From DASUPK01 sp963695675 (GTDB lineage: Bacteria; Actinomycetota; Thermoleophilia; Solirubrobacterales; 70-9), in the NCBI GenBank assembly GCA_963695675.1, contig CAVOGY010000001.1, positions 100,381 through 164,380 of the forward strand: 64,000 nucleotides of DNA, in the 5' to 3' direction. Position 1 is the stretch's first letter. The number at the start of each line of letters is the position of its first letter. Positions 63,927-64,000 of the stretch are shown here, in pieces. The notes under the pieces were generated by a model. It was not told the DNA's origin. It made no database searches and was given only the letters and a program-made list of their open reading frames with translations. Position numbers and translations under genes: made by a program.

Positions 63927-64000
63927 GGGCCGGTAGCTCAGGTGGTCAGAGCAGCGGACTCATAATCCGTCGGTCGCAGGTTCGAGTCCTGCCCGGCCCA
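63927..64000 (+). tRNA. tRNA-Met (anticodon CAT)
   Basis: A complete 74-nt cloverleaf ends on the last base of the window. The acceptor is GGGCCGG/CCGGCCC, the D arm AGCTCAGGTGGTCAGAGC, the anticodon stem GCGGA/TCCGT with loop CTCATAA, and the T loop TTCGAGT, with discriminator A. The sequence fits elongator Met; a CAT-anticodon Ile2 tRNA cannot be fully excluded. Any encoded CCA lies beyond the window. Confidence 0.92.

Overview
The window is about 70% GC and gene-dense, with short gaps and many ATGA/GTGA stop-start overlaps. Gene content suggests an actinobacterium, probably of the Thermoleophilia/Solirubrobacterales type. This rests on conserved actinobacterial gene order (aroC-aroK/B-aroQ-pepP, efp-nusB, tlyA-nadK-recN-pyrG-Nudix-xerD, recO-dgt-dnaG) and on a TAnnnT -10 box 6-8 nt upstream of many start codons, which points to leaderless transcription. 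The lineage is an inference.

Layout. 0-6.8 kb: end of aroE, an HtrA-type protease, a small secreted protein, a prepilin peptidase, then aroC, a fused aroK-aroB, aroQ and pepP. 6.8-9.97 kb: a beta-phosphoglucomutase-type HAD enzyme coupled to a GH65 disaccharide phosphorylase. 10-13.6 kb (minus strand): Kef-type antiporter, cupin, LtrA and YceI. 13.6-26.2 kb: a complete form I aerobic CO dehydrogenase operon (coxG, five small membrane proteins, coxM, coxS, coxL with the AYRCSFR motif, coxE, a stand-alone CoxL-like domain, an XdhC-YHS fusion, mocA, coxD, a second xdhC, a 63-aa ORF, moaA). 26.2-32.6 kb: molybdate ABC transporter modABC with a MerR-TOBE regulator and a palindromic operator, a molbindin, moeA, a moaD-moaE fusion, moaC and moaB/mog. 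These two blocks form one molybdenum island: uptake, cofactor synthesis, cofactor maturation and the CO-oxidising enzyme.

33.4-46.2 kb returns to housekeeping genes: efp, nusB, an HAD phosphatase, xseB-like, prenyl synthase, dxs, tlyA, nadK, an MFS exporter, recN and pyrG. Between dxs and tlyA lie a decayed DMT transporter and a small membrane protein. 46.3-48.2 kb (minus): DUF2182, DUF1326 and NrtS-like genes. 48.3-57.7 kb: M20 peptidase, Nudix, xerD, fpg, P1 peptidase, recO, a VOC protein, an SDR, dgt and dnaG. 57.8-64 kb: an HTH-HNH gene, an unusual tRNA-Asn, two glycosyltransferases, a conserved unknown protein, an SDR, a thioredoxin-like lipoprotein, an Hpt protein, a membrane protein and tRNA-Met at the window edge.

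An important caveat is that at least 12 otherwise well-conserved genes are broken by single-base indels, mostly one extra base and concentrated at 25-31 kb. Removing or adding the suspected base restores a family-typical protein and, in many places, a 4-bp overlap with the next gene. I read most of these as sequencing or assembly errors rather than real pseudogenes. Coordinates given for such genes are those of the restored gene.
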